A stretch of 64,000 nucleotides of DNA from Allomuricauda sp. GTDB taxonomy: Bacteria > Bacteroidota > Bacteroidia > Flavobacteriales > Flavobacteriaceae. The stretch covers positions 682,001 to 746,000 of the forward strand of contig NZ_JACESV010000002.1 in the NCBI RefSeq assembly GCF_013911645.1, given 5' to 3'. The notes beneath the pieces are model-generated. The model had not been told where the DNA came from. It searched no databases and worked only from the letters and a program-made list of their open reading frames with translations. The translations under genes and the position numbers were made by a program. Below are positions 8,807 through 17,587 of this stretch, one piece after another (position 1 is the first letter of the stretch; every line of letters starts with the position of its first letter).

Positions 8807-9823
8807 ATGAAAATAATCGTACCCATGGCGGGAAGAGGATCCCGATTAAGACCGCATACATTAACAGTTCCAAAACCATTGATTCCCGTTGCGGGCAAGC
8901 CGATTGTGCACCGATTGGTGAGCGATATTGCCAAGGTATTGGGAGAACCCATTGAGGAAGTCGCTTTTATTCTCGGCGACCCGGCCTTTTTTGGCGATGA
9001 TGTTGTGGAAAGCTTAATGGAACTGGCAAGTGAATTGGGGGCCAAAGGTTCCATTTACAGACAGGACAAACCGCTTGGAACGGGACACGCCATAATGAGT
9101 GCCAAAGAATCTTTGAGTGGACCTGCCGTAATTGCCTATGCCGACACCTTGATTCGAGCCGATTTTGATTTGGATAAATCGGCCGACAGTGTTATTTGGG
9201 TAAAACAAGTGGAGCAACCGGAAGCTTATGGAGTGGTAAAACTAAATGGAAGCAAGGAAATCGTCGAGTTGGTCGAGAAACCACAAGAGTTTGTTTCCGA
9301 CCTTGCTGTAATCGGTATTTATTACTTTAAGGACGTTGGTGTGCTAAAAAATGAATTACAACATGTGTTGGACAACGACATTACCCATGGTGGCGAATAC
9401 CAAATCAATGATGGCATAAAACGGATGATGGAAAAGGGCATGAAATTTGTTCCTGGTAAAGTGGATGAGTGGATGGACTGTGGCAATAAAAATGTGACCG
9501 TGGAAACCAATCAGCGTATGCTGGGCTTTCTGGAAAATGAGGGTGAAAACATGATTGCCGATTCCGTAAAACAGGAAAATGCGAATATTATAGAGCCTTG
9601 TTTTATTGGCGAGAACGTAGTGCTTAAAAACACAACGGTCGGACCTTATGTTTCGGTTGGAGCGAATACCGTTTTAGAGAATTCAACCGTAAAAAATAGT
9701 TTGATCCAGAGCAATAGTAAAATAAGCAACGCCAACTTGGACAATGCAATGATTGGCAATCACGTTGTTTATAATGGTAATTTTGAGACCATTAGTATTG
9801 GAGATTATTCCGTTTTGGAATAA
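8807..9823 (+). CDS. Sugar-phosphate nucleotidyltransferase with left-handed beta-helix tail
   Basis: 338 residues. The N-terminus MKIIVPMAGRGSRLRPHT-T-PKPLIPVAGKPI is the nucleotide-binding signature of RmlA/GlmU-type enzymes. The C-terminal ~80 residues are hexapeptide-like (IIEPCFIGENVVLKNTTVGPYVSVGANTVLENSTV), predicting a left-handed beta-helix. It would join NTP and sugar-1-phosphate to give an NDP-sugar. Sugar and base specificity cannot be read from sequence. The flippase upstream suggests a cell-surface sugar role. Start at ATG 8807 follows the end of the repeat directly. Confidence 0.88.
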   Translation: MKIIVPMAGRGSRLRPHTLTVPKPLIPVAGKPIVHRLVSDIAKVLGEPIEEVAFILGDPAFFGDDVVESLMELASELGAKGSIYRQDKPLGTGHAIMSAKESLSGPAVIAYADTLIRADFDLDKSADSVIWVKQVEQPEAYGVVKLNGSKEIVELVEKPQEFVSDLAVIGIYYFKDVGVLKNELQHVLDNDITHGGEYQINDGIKRMMEKGMKFVPGKVDEWMDCGNKNVTVETNQRMLGFLENEGENMIADSVKQENANIIEPCFIGENVVLKNTTVGPYVSVGANTVLENSTVKNSLIQSNSKISNANLDNAMIGNHVVYNGNFETISIGDYSVLE

Positions 9824-9867
9824 CTTTAGAATGGATTTTTAGTTGGATGGGGACTTAGGATATTACT

Positions 9868-10335
9868 ATGAAAAAGAAACTTCTTGTTTGGATGGTTTTG
9901 GGAGCATCAATGGTGATGTATTGTGATACCTATGCCCAAGAAAAAGTGAATCTGAACTTTCTTTTTGATGATTGGGTCATTTCCGATAAGGAATCTACTT
10001 TAAAGCAAATAATACTTAGAAAACCAGGCTTTACCAAAACATTGTCAAAAGAAGATTTGAAGACAATTTACACTTTCAAAATAGGTCTGGATTCTGTGGT
10101 CTGTACAAGTCAGATAAAAAACTATTCTGGTTGGATTTGTGGTTCAGAACCTATAAGTTCTGGGAATGATTCACCCAAAAAGGAGGTTTGGTCCTTAAAC
10201 TATGAGGGTAACCAACTTACCAGAGGATACTATTTTGGAAACAATCAAAGCCCAATATATGCCAGTATTTATAAAATAGTTAGTTTGAACCATAACTATT
10301 TAAAGCTCCAATTGTTGGATGAGGTTTTTAATTAG
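9868..10335 (+). CDS. Secreted hypothetical protein, lipocalin-like size
   Basis: 155 residues. Signal peptide MKKKLLVWMVLGASMVMYCDTYAQ with a likely cut after AQ. The mature part starts with FDDWVISDKES and ends with strands (HNYLKLQLLDEV). It has two Cys (VCTSQ, WICGSE) that could pair in the periplasm. Size and strand pattern are compatible with a small beta-barrel (lipocalin-like) fold, but I do not recognise a family. It lies 44 bp after the nucleotidyltransferase and 11 bp before the TPR gene. Confidence 0.75.
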   Translation: MKKKLLVWMVLGASMVMYCDTYAQEKVNLNFLFDDWVISDKESTLKQIILRKPGFTKTLSKEDLKTIYTFKIGLDSVVCTSQIKNYSGWICGSEPISSGNDSPKKEVWSLNYEGNQLTRGYYFGNNQSPIYASIYKIVSLNHNYLKLQLLDEVFN

Positions 10336-10346
10336 GTAGAGTTAAA

Positions 10347-11267
10347 ATGAAAAAAGAGTTTCTTTTTAGGCTGATTTTGGCTGTGTTCTTGGTTACGCAG
10401 AGCATTGCCATTGCCCAAGAAGAACAGGAAAGCGCCGAAGTCTATCTCGAAGAATATACCGATGAGTTTCAAGAGAACTTCTTTGAGGCCTTAAAGCAAA
10501 AAGGTATCCAAAACTACGATAGGGCCGTGGATTTGCTCCTAAAATGCAAACAACTGGAGCCGAACAATAGTGTAGTGGCCTATGAACTGGCCAAGGCCTA
10601 TATGCTCGACAAGAAATATGTACAAGCGCAGGATTATGCTATTGAGGCCTTGCTTTCAGAACCAACCGATTATTGGTATTTGGATAATTTGCTCACTATT
10701 TTGGACAAGCAGGGAAGCCCTATCGAAAACGTAAAACAGCAAATACCTTATGGAAACAATAAACTTAAGCAAAATATGGCCGTCTCATTCTTTAAAATGA
10801 AGAAATACGAGGAAGCCTTAAAAGTGCTTGATGATCTGGAAAGCTCTCCATTAAAATCAGACTTGAACCAAAAAATAAACGACTCCCTCCAAAAAGGAAA
10901 ACAGGAACAAATTACTTCAATTCCCCAGAAAGAAGTGGAAGTTTTGGATGACCCTGTAGCCCAGTTAAAATCACAGATGGAAAAACTGATTGCTGCAGCA
11001 GATTTTAAGGAGTTATTGAATGTTTCGAAAGAAGCTTTGGACAGGTATCCATTACAGCCCTATTTTTATTTTGCCTACGGGACAGCATTGAACAACACGG
11101 CAGATCCGAACAAAGGCATAGAGGTTTTGGAAAGTGGACTCGATTATCTATTGGATGATGAAGGGTTGAAGAATAAAATCTACAAACAGCTTTCCGAAGG
11201 GTACTCCAAAATTGGAAATCCCCAAAAGGCAAACGAATATTTGAACAAAATCAATTCAGGATTATAA
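10347..11267 (+). CDS. Secreted tetratricopeptide repeat protein
   Basis: 306 residues with a signal peptide (LILAVFLVTQSIAIAQ). TPR helices follow: YDRAVDLLLKCKQLEPNNSVVAYELAKAYMLDKKYVQAQDYAIEALLSEP and, after a spacer, ELLNVSKEALDRYPLQPYFYFAYGTALN...AIEVLESGLDYLLDDEGL. Probably a periplasmic or outer-membrane scaffold. It overlaps the DUF4292 lipoprotein start by 1 bp, and this TPR-DUF4292-EnvC order suggests an envelope-assembly operon. No partner can be named from sequence alone. Confidence 0.9.
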   Translation: MKKEFLFRLILAVFLVTQSIAIAQEEQESAEVYLEEYTDEFQENFFEALKQKGIQNYDRAVDLLLKCKQLEPNNSVVAYELAKAYMLDKKYVQAQDYAIEALLSEPTDYWYLDNLLTILDKQGSPIENVKQQIPYGNNKLKQNMAVSFFKMKKYEEALKVLDDLESSPLKSDLNQKINDSLQKGKQEQITSIPQKEVEVLDDPVAQLKSQMEKLIAAADFKELLNVSKEALDRYPLQPYFYFAYGTALNNTADPNKGIEVLESGLDYLLDDEGLKNKIYKQLSEGYSKIGNPQKANEYLNKINSGL

Positions 11268-12046
11268 TGCACCCATATAAAAACATAACTAAAATCGCCT
11301 TGCTGATAGCTTTCCTTCTCACCCTTGGATCCTGCAAGAGTACCAAGTCAATTACAGGAGGGGAAGTGGATTCAAGAATGTCGGCGAGGAATATCATCAA
11401 TGCCCATTACTCCAATCAGCCAAAATTTAAAACATTGAGAGGCAGGGTCAAGATTGATTATGCCAATGGAGATGATTCGCAGGGCGTAAACGTCAGCCTC
11501 CGTATGGAAAAAGACAACGTCATCTGGATGAGCGCGCCCTTGGGTGTGGTCAAAGCCCATATTACCCCGAACAAGGTTTCCTTTTACAACAAATTGCAAA
11601 ACGAATACTTTGATGGGGATTTTAGTTACTTAAGTGACTTGCTGGGAACGGAACTCGATTTTGAAAAAGTACAGAACCTGCTTCTAGGAAATGCGGTCTT
11701 GGATTTAAGAAAGGAAAGATTCAATTCTGAAGTGTACAATGGCAACTACCAACTAAAGCCAAAAAAGGCCAGGGAGTTGTTCAAAATTTTATTTCAACTG
11801 GAGCCAAAAAACTTTAAAATAGCAACTCAAGAAATCTCCCAACCAGAAAAAATGAGACAATTGCAGGCAAATTATACCTATCAGAATATTTCTGGAAACG
11901 TGTTGCCCAATGAAGTGAAGATCGTAGCGGAAGAAGCTGGGGATTTAACCACGATAGATTTGAGCTTTCGCAACTTAGAAATCAATAAATCCATGAATTT
12001 CCCCTACAAAGTACCAAAGGGATATGATAAAATTACATTAAAGTAA
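11267..12046 (+). CDS. DUF4292 lipoprotein
   Basis: 259 residues. Lipobox LTLGSC at ~23, then KSTKSI. The core TLRGRVKIDYANGDDSQGVNVSLRMEKDNVIWMSAPLGVVKAHITPNKVSFYNKL is typical of DUF4292, a Bacteroidota family with LolA/LolB-like strand pattern. A periplasm-facing lipid-carrier role has been guessed for such folds but is not shown here. It starts on the last base of the TPR gene and ends 1 base before the M23 gene, so the three are coupled. Confidence 0.9.
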   Translation: MHPYKNITKIALLIAFLLTLGSCKSTKSITGGEVDSRMSARNIINAHYSNQPKFKTLRGRVKIDYANGDDSQGVNVSLRMEKDNVIWMSAPLGVVKAHITPNKVSFYNKLQNEYFDGDFSYLSDLLGTELDFEKVQNLLLGNAVLDLRKERFNSEVYNGNYQLKPKKARELFKILFQLEPKNFKIATQEISQPEKMRQLQANYTYQNISGNVLPNEVKIVAEEAGDLTTIDLSFRNLEINKSMNFPYKVPKGYDKITLK

Positions 12047-12047
12047 T

Positions 12048-13274
12048 ATGAAAGATAGAATTTCATATTGTATTTATTGTCTGATAGTTATATTTTTCAC
12101 TTCAGTAAGTTCCCATGCCCAAACTAGCGAGCAAAAGGTGTTAGAGGCCAAACGGGAGCGATTGCAAAAGGAAATCAAGGAAATCAATAGGTTGCTCTTT
12201 GCCGAAAGGAAAGAAAAAGGCACTGTTTTGGATCAAATGGAAGCCTTGGACAATAAAATAAACGTTCGCCAAGAGCTCATTCAGGTCACCAATCAACAGT
12301 CGAATTTGCTCAACAGGCAAATCAATGTCAACATAAGGAACATCAGTAAGCTTCGGGAAGATTTAAAAATACTGAAAGAGGATTATGCCGAGCTCATTCA
12401 AAAAACCTATCAGAACAAATCGCAAAGCAATCGGTTAATGTTCCTGTTGTCTGCCGAGAATTTCTATCAGGCATTCAAACGGCTTCAGTACATGCAGCAA
12501 TATGCAAAGCATCGTAAAAAGCAAGGAGAGGGAATCGTTAAGAAAACCGAAGAACTTAAAACCCTGAATCAAGATTTGGTGCGTCAACGAAAGGAAAAAG
12601 ACCAGCTCATAGCCGAAAATCAAAAAGCAAAGGCCGAATTATCCAAAGAGATCGAGTCCCAAAGAAACCTTTTAAGGAGCATTAAACAAAACGAGGCCAA
12701 ATACACTGCCGCCATAGCCGAAAAGCAAAAGGAGGCCCGTAAAATTGATCGTGAGATAGAAAGAATGATTAAAAGTGCTATCGCAAGTTCCAATAGAAGT
12801 TCAGGGAAATCTACCAGTAGCGCAACCTTTGCCTTGACGCCCGAGGCCAAGCTGTTGGCGGATAACTTTTCATCCAATAAAGGAAGGTTGATTTGGCCTG
12901 TGGAAAAGGGAGTGAAAAGCCAGGGATATGGGGTGTATGCGGATAAATTGTATCCCGGAATCAAGCACCGAAACAACGGTGTCACCATTACTACCGATGC
13001 GGGGAGTAAGGCAAGAGCCATTTTTGAGGGTGAGGTGATAGCCATTTTAACTGTGCCCGGTGGAAAAAAAGGCGTACAGATAAAACATGGAAACTACATC
13101 AGTACATATTACAACCTATCCAATCTCTACGTTAAAAAAGGGGATAGGGTCGCCGCCAAAGAAGTGCTCGGCGAAATAAATACCAATCGGTTGGATGGCA
13201 CCACAAAATTGAAGTTTTATCTTTACAAGGACTCCAATCGCTTGAATCCCGAAGATTGGATCTATCAACTTTAA
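12048..13274 (+). CDS. EnvC-like protein: coiled coil plus degenerate LytM (M23) domain
   Basis: 408 residues. Signal peptide (SVSSHAQ), then a coiled coil at ~25-250 and an M23/LytM domain from ~285 to the end. Active LytM enzymes need HxxxD and HxH. Here the first site reads KHRNNGVT, with no Asp, and the second STYYNLS, with no His pair. The fold is therefore probably non-catalytic, as in E. coli EnvC, which activates amidases during cell separation. No amidase gene is adjacent. The gene follows the DUF4292 gene after 1 bp and precedes the aldo-keto reductase by 4 bp. Confidence 0.88.
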   Translation: MKDRISYCIYCLIVIFFTSVSSHAQTSEQKVLEAKRERLQKEIKEINRLLFAERKEKGTVLDQMEALDNKINVRQELIQVTNQQSNLLNRQINVNIRNISKLREDLKILKEDYAELIQKTYQNKSQSNRLMFLLSAENFYQAFKRLQYMQQYAKHRKKQGEGIVKKTEELKTLNQDLVRQRKEKDQLIAENQKAKAELSKEIESQRNLLRSIKQNEAKYTAAIAEKQKEARKIDREIERMIKSAIASSNRSSGKSTSSATFALTPEAKLLADNFSSNKGRLIWPVEKGVKSQGYGVYADKLYPGIKHRNNGVTITTDAGSKARAIFEGEVIAILTVPGGKKGVQIKHGNYISTYYNLSNLYVKKGDRVAAKEVLGEINTNRLDGTTKLKFYLYKDSNRLNPEDWIYQL

Positions 13275-13278
13275 CACT

Positions 13279-14115
13279 ATGAAGCGAATAACAGATTTAC
13301 AAGGCTCCTTTGAACTGCACAATGGGGTCCAGATGCCCTATTTTGGATTGGGGGTATATCAATCCGAAGACGGAAGCGAAGTTATTAACGCGGTAAAAAC
13401 TGCATTGAACCATGGCTACAGACATATTGATACCGCCGCCATTTACTACAATGAAGAGGGCGTTGGCACAGGAATCCGAGAAAGCAATGTGGCCCGGAAG
13501 GACGTTTTTTTAACGAGCAAAGTCTGGAACACCGATCAAGGCTACGATGCCACCCTAAAAGCTTTTGATGCCAGTTTGAAACGCTTAGGCACCGATTATC
13601 TGGACCTGTACTTGGTGCATTGGCCCAAAGGGGAAATTTCTAAAGAAACTTGGAAGGCACTTGAAAAACTGTACAAAGAAAAACGGGTGAGGGCCATTGG
13701 CGTGAGCAATTTTCTGCAACATCATTTGGAAGATTTATTGAGCTCGGTGGAAATTGTACCGATGGTGAATCAAATGGAGTTCCACCCCTATTTGGTACAA
13801 CAAGATTTAGTGGATTTCTGCAGCTCCAAAGGCATCCAATACGAAGCATGGTCCCCATTGATGCAGGGCAATATATTTGACCTCGATATCATGAAGGATT
13901 TGGCCTCCAAATACAACAAGACGATTGCCCAGATTGTTTTGCGATGGGATCTTCAAAAAGGAGTGGTCACCATTCCAAAATCATCCAAAAAAGAGCGCAT
14001 CATTGCCAATTCCGACCTTTTCGATTTTGAACTTTCCGAAGAGGACGTACAATTACTTGATGGTTTGGACAAAGGCAAACGGTTTGGCCCAGACCCCGAT
14101 AATTTTGATTTTTGA
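13279..14115 (+). CDS. Aldo/keto reductase
   Basis: 278 residues, normal for the family. Catalytic tetrad is in place: Asp in GYRHIDTAAIYYNEEGVG, Tyr in the same stretch, Lys in FLTSKVWNTD, His in LYLVHWPKG. The NADPH-site signature VTIPKSSKKERIIAN lies near the C-terminus. Reduces aldehydes or ketones with NADPH; the substrate is not predictable. It starts 4 bp after the envC-like gene, so it is probably co-transcribed. Confidence 0.95.
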   Translation: MKRITDLQGSFELHNGVQMPYFGLGVYQSEDGSEVINAVKTALNHGYRHIDTAAIYYNEEGVGTGIRESNVARKDVFLTSKVWNTDQGYDATLKAFDASLKRLGTDYLDLYLVHWPKGEISKETWKALEKLYKEKRVRAIGVSNFLQHHLEDLLSSVEIVPMVNQMEFHPYLVQQDLVDFCSSKGIQYEAWSPLMQGNIFDLDIMKDLASKYNKTIAQIVLRWDLQKGVVTIPKSSKKERIIANSDLFDFELSEEDVQLLDGLDKGKRFGPDPDNFDF

Positions 14116-14175
14116 TTCCTTCCAAACGGCGGCCTCTACTAATAGGATGGTTTTTAGCACGGGAATTTATTCAAA

Positions 14176-14478
14176 TTAGAATTCCAAAGGTTCTTTTCTT
14201 GCATACCTCACCCTCAAAATATAGACTGTGTTTTCCTCAATAAGATAAGAGATTCGATAACGGTGTTTTTCATTGGCCCTGACATTTCCAGTATTGTTTT
14301 GTTTTAGCGCATCTACTTTATAGATTTCGGGATCGGTTGCCAAAATATTGGTGGAAGCATGGATTTCTGTAATGACCCTAATGGTTGTTTCAATGGACTT
14401 TGACTCTTCCAGTAAAGATAAAAAGGCTTGGTTCAAGTCTGCTTCGGCCTTGTGTGTCCAGATTATTTTTCTGCCCAT
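14176..14478 (-). CDS. RelE/ParE-family toxin
   Basis: 100 residues. IIWTHKAEADLNQAFLSLLEESKSIETTIRVITEIHAS... is the helical ParE-type start, and HRYRISYLIEENTVYILRVRYARKEP is the C-terminal beta-sheet core of this family. ParE members poison gyrase and RelE members cleave mRNA at the ribosome; which applies here is open. It overlaps the upstream antitoxin gene by 16 bp, the usual toxin-after-antitoxin layout. Confidence 0.88.
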   Translation of the reverse strand: MGRKIIWTHKAEADLNQAFLSLLEESKSIETTIRVITEIHASTNILATDPEIYKVDALKQNNTGNVRANEKHRYRISYLIEENTVYILRVRYARKEPLEF

Positions 14479-14696
14479 TTTTTGATGTGCTCTGCCACTT
14501 CCTTATGGGAGTATAGTTCCCCTTTCTCTATTTGGGCAATGGATTCGTTCAGTTCCTTGTTATATTGCTCCAGACCGATACGTTCGTCGTTATCGTCATT
14601 GTAGTTGTCGGCCATGGCCTTGACGAGCCTCAAGAACCTGTGATCGGCCTTCTTGACGTATTCCAGTACACTTTGTCTTAAATCCAAGGTTGCCAT
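14463..14696 (-). CDS. Antitoxin of the ParE/RelE pair
   Basis: 77 residues: MATLDLRQSVLEYVKKADHRFLRLVKAMADNY...LEQYNKELNESIAQIEKGELYSHKEVAEHIKKWAEK. The C-terminal SHKEVAEHIKKWAEK helix is typical of short antitoxins that wrap the toxin. No clear ribbon-helix-helix N-terminus, so the DNA-binding mode is unsure. Encoded just upstream of and overlapping the toxin gene. A 7-of-8 match to TAnnTTTG (TACCTTTA on the minus strand) lies about 25 bp upstream. Confidence 0.82.
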   Translation of the reverse strand: MATLDLRQSVLEYVKKADHRFLRLVKAMADNYNDDNDERIGLEQYNKELNESIAQIEKGELYSHKEVAEHIKKWAEK

Positions 14697-14772
14697 ACTG
14701 TTCTGTGTTTGTTATAGTAAAGGTACAATTTTCATTCCACAGCCATCATGTTGATTGTACAAAGGCTGGTTC

Positions 14773-15285
14773 CTAAGAAGTAAACAGCGCTTTAAGTTCC
14801 GTGGCATCGGCAGCTTTCATTTTACCGGCAAGTACCAAACTCAGTTGCTTGCGGCGAAGCGCGGCAGCATAGCGTTCCTTTTCCAAATCGGTTTCAGGCT
14901 TCAATGGAGGAACTTCCGTTGGTTTTCCGGTATCATCTACCGCAACAAAGGTATAAATGGCCTCATTGGCCTTGGTACGCTCACCGGTAAAGCGATCCTC
15001 TATCCAAACATCTATAAAAATTTCCATGGAGGTATTGAATGCTCGGGAAACTGCTGCCTCCACAGTTACCACACTGCCTAGCGGAACAGCCCTGTTAAAA
15101 GCTACGTGGTTTACGGAAGCGGTCACCGTGATCCTACGGCTGTGTCTACGGGCAGCAATGCTGGCGGCTCGGTCCATACGGGCCAAGAGTTCCCCACCAA
15201 AAAGATTGTTGAGGGGGTTGGTTTCACTGGGTAACACCAAATCGGTCATTACCGTGCGGGATTCACTAGGAGTTTTAGCGCGCAT
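14773..15285 (-). CDS. Acyl-CoA thioesterase, hotdog fold
   Basis: 170 residues. NPLNNLFGGELLARMDRAASIAARRHS carries the N/D-x-x-G-x-x-F-GG hallmark of the BFIT/YciA type. The active-site region and SVVTVEAAVSRAFNTSMEIFIDVWIED follow. Hydrolyses acyl-CoA to free acid and CoA. The C-terminal ~50 residues (PPLKPETDLEKERYAAALRRKQ) form a helical tail common in this subfamily. A well-placed -7 box lies 17-24 bp upstream. Confidence 0.92.
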   Translation of the reverse strand: MRAKTPSESRTVMTDLVLPSETNPLNNLFGGELLARMDRAASIAARRHSRRITVTASVNHVAFNRAVPLGSVVTVEAAVSRAFNTSMEIFIDVWIEDRFTGERTKANEAIYTFVAVDDTGKPTEVPPLKPETDLEKERYAAALRRKQLSLVLAGKMKAADATELKALFTS

Positions 15286-15301
15286 ACCTTTAAATTTTGC
15301 G

Positions 15302-15309
15302 CAAAGATA
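15302..15309 (-). promoter_or_regulatory. -7 box TATCTTTG for the thioesterase gene
   Basis: Minus-strand TATCTTTG is a perfect TAnnTTTG, the -7 element of the Bacteroidota housekeeping sigma factor. It ends 16 bases before the start codon, so the leader would be about 10 nt. No clear -33 TTTG is seen. Confidence 0.55.
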
Positions 15310-15343
15310 TTGAAGTGTGGAATGGTTTTAAAGGAAAGCGTGA

Positions 15344-16288
15344 TTATTTCTCGGAAAGTAACCAAGCATCTCTTGAATCCTCGGCTTTTACCTTCCTCAA
15401 AAAGGCAAGTGCTTCTTTGGGCTCGTCAAAGCTATCGTAGGCCACTTGGTGCAGCCCATATTTGTTCACGCCCAAATAAAAAGCATTATATCCCTTTTCT
15501 TTGAGTTGATTTACCTTTTTCTCGGCATTTTGCTCTTCACGGAAGGCCCCGGCAATTACATGGTGCTTACCCAACTTTTTCTTGGTCACTTTTATGTTGA
15601 TGGCGGGCAGTTCCAACGGAGCACTTTCAAAAAAAGTAGCCTCTTGGATCAAGCGGGACACTTCTTGTTGGGCATCTTGACGGGCTGCCACTTTCTTTTG
15701 CTGAAGGTCACCATAGGTGCGGTACGAAGTAACCCCTAAAGAAACAGCCAATAAAAAGACGGCGGCATACTTTAACCAAGGCCTAAAAGAAGTTTGCTCC
15801 CTTTTCTCTGGAGTGATGATAAATGGAATACGTTCTTCCAATTCTTCCACCTCTTCTTTGATTACCTCACGTTGAATAGGGGTGGCTGCAAATGTGGACA
15901 GGCCAAAGGAAGATGTTAAAAAATTGATTTTTTCCTCTGGTTGAAACTGGATGCGTTGTTCGCTATTGTGCCAAAGTTTGCCGATTCCAAAAAGTTCAAT
16001 GCTATCGCCCTGAACCAACTTATTGTTCCATTCCTGTGCAATACTCTCCACTTCCCGAAGCATTTCTTCATATCCCAAATTCTTTTCTTTGGCAATATGG
16101 GACACCAACAGACCATCATTTTTGGAAAGTTGGGCGTTAAAGGAAATGGTCTTGCTCGGCGGCACCAAAGTATTGGTGGCCAAATCAATTTCAGCGGACT
16201 TGCCTTGTGTCAAAAAAGCACCAAAACCAGGCACTACGACACAGTTATAATCGAACAAGAGCTTTTCTATGTATGAATCAATCCGCAT
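15344..16288 (-). CDS. HU-CCDC81 domain, transmembrane, SPOR-domain protein
   Basis: 314 residues from the ATG at 16288 (MRIDSYIEKLLFDYNCVVVPGFGAFLTQ). The track start 48 codons upstream falls in the divergent promoter region and is rejected. Residues ~1-130 match the bacterial HU-CCDC81 fold. A membrane helix at ~180-200 (YAAVFLLAVSLGVTS) follows, then a C-terminal SPOR domain (HHVIAGAFREEQNAEKKVNQLKEKGYNAF), which binds denuded septal glycan. Probably links a cytoplasmic HU-like module to the division site. Divergent from dprA. Confidence 0.88.
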   Translation of the reverse strand: MRIDSYIEKLLFDYNCVVVPGFGAFLTQGKSAEIDLATNTLVPPSKTISFNAQLSKNDGLLVSHIAKEKNLGYEEMLREVESIAQEWNNKLVQGDSIELFGIGKLWHNSEQRIQFQPEEKINFLTSSFGLSTFAATPIQREVIKEEVEELEERIPFIITPEKREQTSFRPWLKYAAVFLLAVSLGVTSYRTYGDLQQKKVAARQDAQQEVSRLIQEATFFESAPLELPAINIKVTKKKLGKHHVIAGAFREEQNAEKKVNQLKEKGYNAFYLGVNKYGLHQVAYDSFDEPKEALAFLRKVKAEDSRDAWLLSEK

Positions 16289-16393
16289 AAGCACAAATAT
16301 TGCAAAAAAAGGGACAGTACAAAATATGCAGGATAACTTTTTATTAACATTTGAAAAGCTGTATTTTGTGGACAACTTTGACGCCCAAATCAA

Positions 16394-17500
16394 ATGACTG
16401 AACCTGAAATTATTGCGGCTTTGCGGCTGCAAAATATTCCCAATATAGGGGATGTTACGGCCAAAAAATTAATTGCCCATTGCGGAAGTCCAATAGCCGT
16501 TTTTGAGGACAAACTGCACCATCTTTTAAAAATTGATGGCATTGGTAAGATGACTTTGAAAGGTCTCCATGATTCCATTCATCTTGAAGAGGCCCAAAAA
16601 GAGTTTGAGTTTTTGACCAAAGAAGACATCACCATGTCCTATTTTATGGATGATGGGTACCCCACCCGTTTGAAGCATTGTGTTGATGGCCCTATTTTGT
16701 TGTTCCAACGAGGTAATATCAATTTGAATGACCAAAAAATCATCAGCGTTGTTGGAACAAGGAACGTAACCAAATATGGCACATCGTTTTGTAATCAATT
16801 TATTGAGGAGATAGCCCATCTAAACCCGATTATTGTTAGTGGTTTGGCCTATGGCGTTGATATTGCCATTCAAAAAGCAGCAATGGATCATGGATTGCAG
16901 ACCATTGCCTGTATGGCGCACGGGCTCAATCAAATTTATCCCAAAGTGCATGCCAAATACAAATCCAAAATAGAAGCAAATGGAGGTTTTATGACCGAAT
17001 TTTGGAGTACAAGCCAACACAATCGGGAGAATTTCCTAAAACGAAACCGAATTATTGCCGGAATCAGCGAAGCAACCATTGTAATAGAATCCGCTGAAAA
17101 AGGAGGCAGTTTGGTAACGGCGGATTTGGCTCACGGATATCACAGAGAGGTGTTTGCGGTTCCCGGAAGGGCCACGGATAAGTGGAGCAAAGGCTGTAAC
17201 GACCTCATCAAATACCAAAAAGCCCATTTGTTGACCTCAGCAGCCGAGCTTGTGTATCTTTTAGGATGGAAAATTGAGGAAGAAAAGCAAGAGAAGACGG
17301 TACAAAAACAGCTGTTCATCGAGTTGGATGAAACAGAACAGTCAATCTACTCTTATTTGCAAGTGAACGGAAAACAACTGCTAGACACCGTGGCTTTGGA
17401 GTGTAATCTGCCCATTTTTAAGGTTTCGTCCACTTTGCTGAATATGGAAATGAAAGGCGTGATCCGACCATTGCCCGGTAAAATGTTCGAGGCGATATGA
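16394..17500 (+). CDS. dprA: DNA-processing protein DprA
   Basis: 368 residues. An N-terminal helix-hairpin-helix-like part (LRLQNIPNIGDVTAKKLIAHCG) is followed by the Rossmann core. Key blocks are VVGTRNVTKYG, IIVSGLAYGVDIAIQKAAM, RNRIIAGISEATIVIESAEKGGSLVTADLA and FAVPGRATDKWSKGCN. DprA binds incoming single-stranded DNA and loads RecA during natural transformation. The C-terminal DLA-like winged helix is present. A TATTTTG motif 24 bp upstream may be its -7 element. recA lies 22 kb away in this window. Confidence 0.96.
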   Translation: MTEPEIIAALRLQNIPNIGDVTAKKLIAHCGSPIAVFEDKLHHLLKIDGIGKMTLKGLHDSIHLEEAQKEFEFLTKEDITMSYFMDDGYPTRLKHCVDGPILLFQRGNINLNDQKIISVVGTRNVTKYGTSFCNQFIEEIAHLNPIIVSGLAYGVDIAIQKAAMDHGLQTIACMAHGLNQIYPKVHAKYKSKIEANGGFMTEFWSTSQHNRENFLKRNRIIAGISEATIVIESAEKGGSLVTADLAHGYHREVFAVPGRATDKWSKGCNDLIKYQKAHLLTSAAELVYLLGWKIEEEKQEKTVQKQLFIELDETEQSIYSYLQVNGKQLLDTVALECNLPIFKVSSTLLNMEMKGVIRPLPGKMFEAI

Positions 17501-17587
17501 TCGGTCAATATGGAAAATCTCAAAAATTAATCATTCCGATTAGATTTCTCGGTCACAAGTTCCTTTACATAAATGACAACAAATGTA

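Noticed and set aside
16289-16432. Longer start of the SPOR protein
   Set aside because: The 48 extra codons lie in the divergent dprA promoter region and look non-coding; MRIDSYIEKLL is the usual start.
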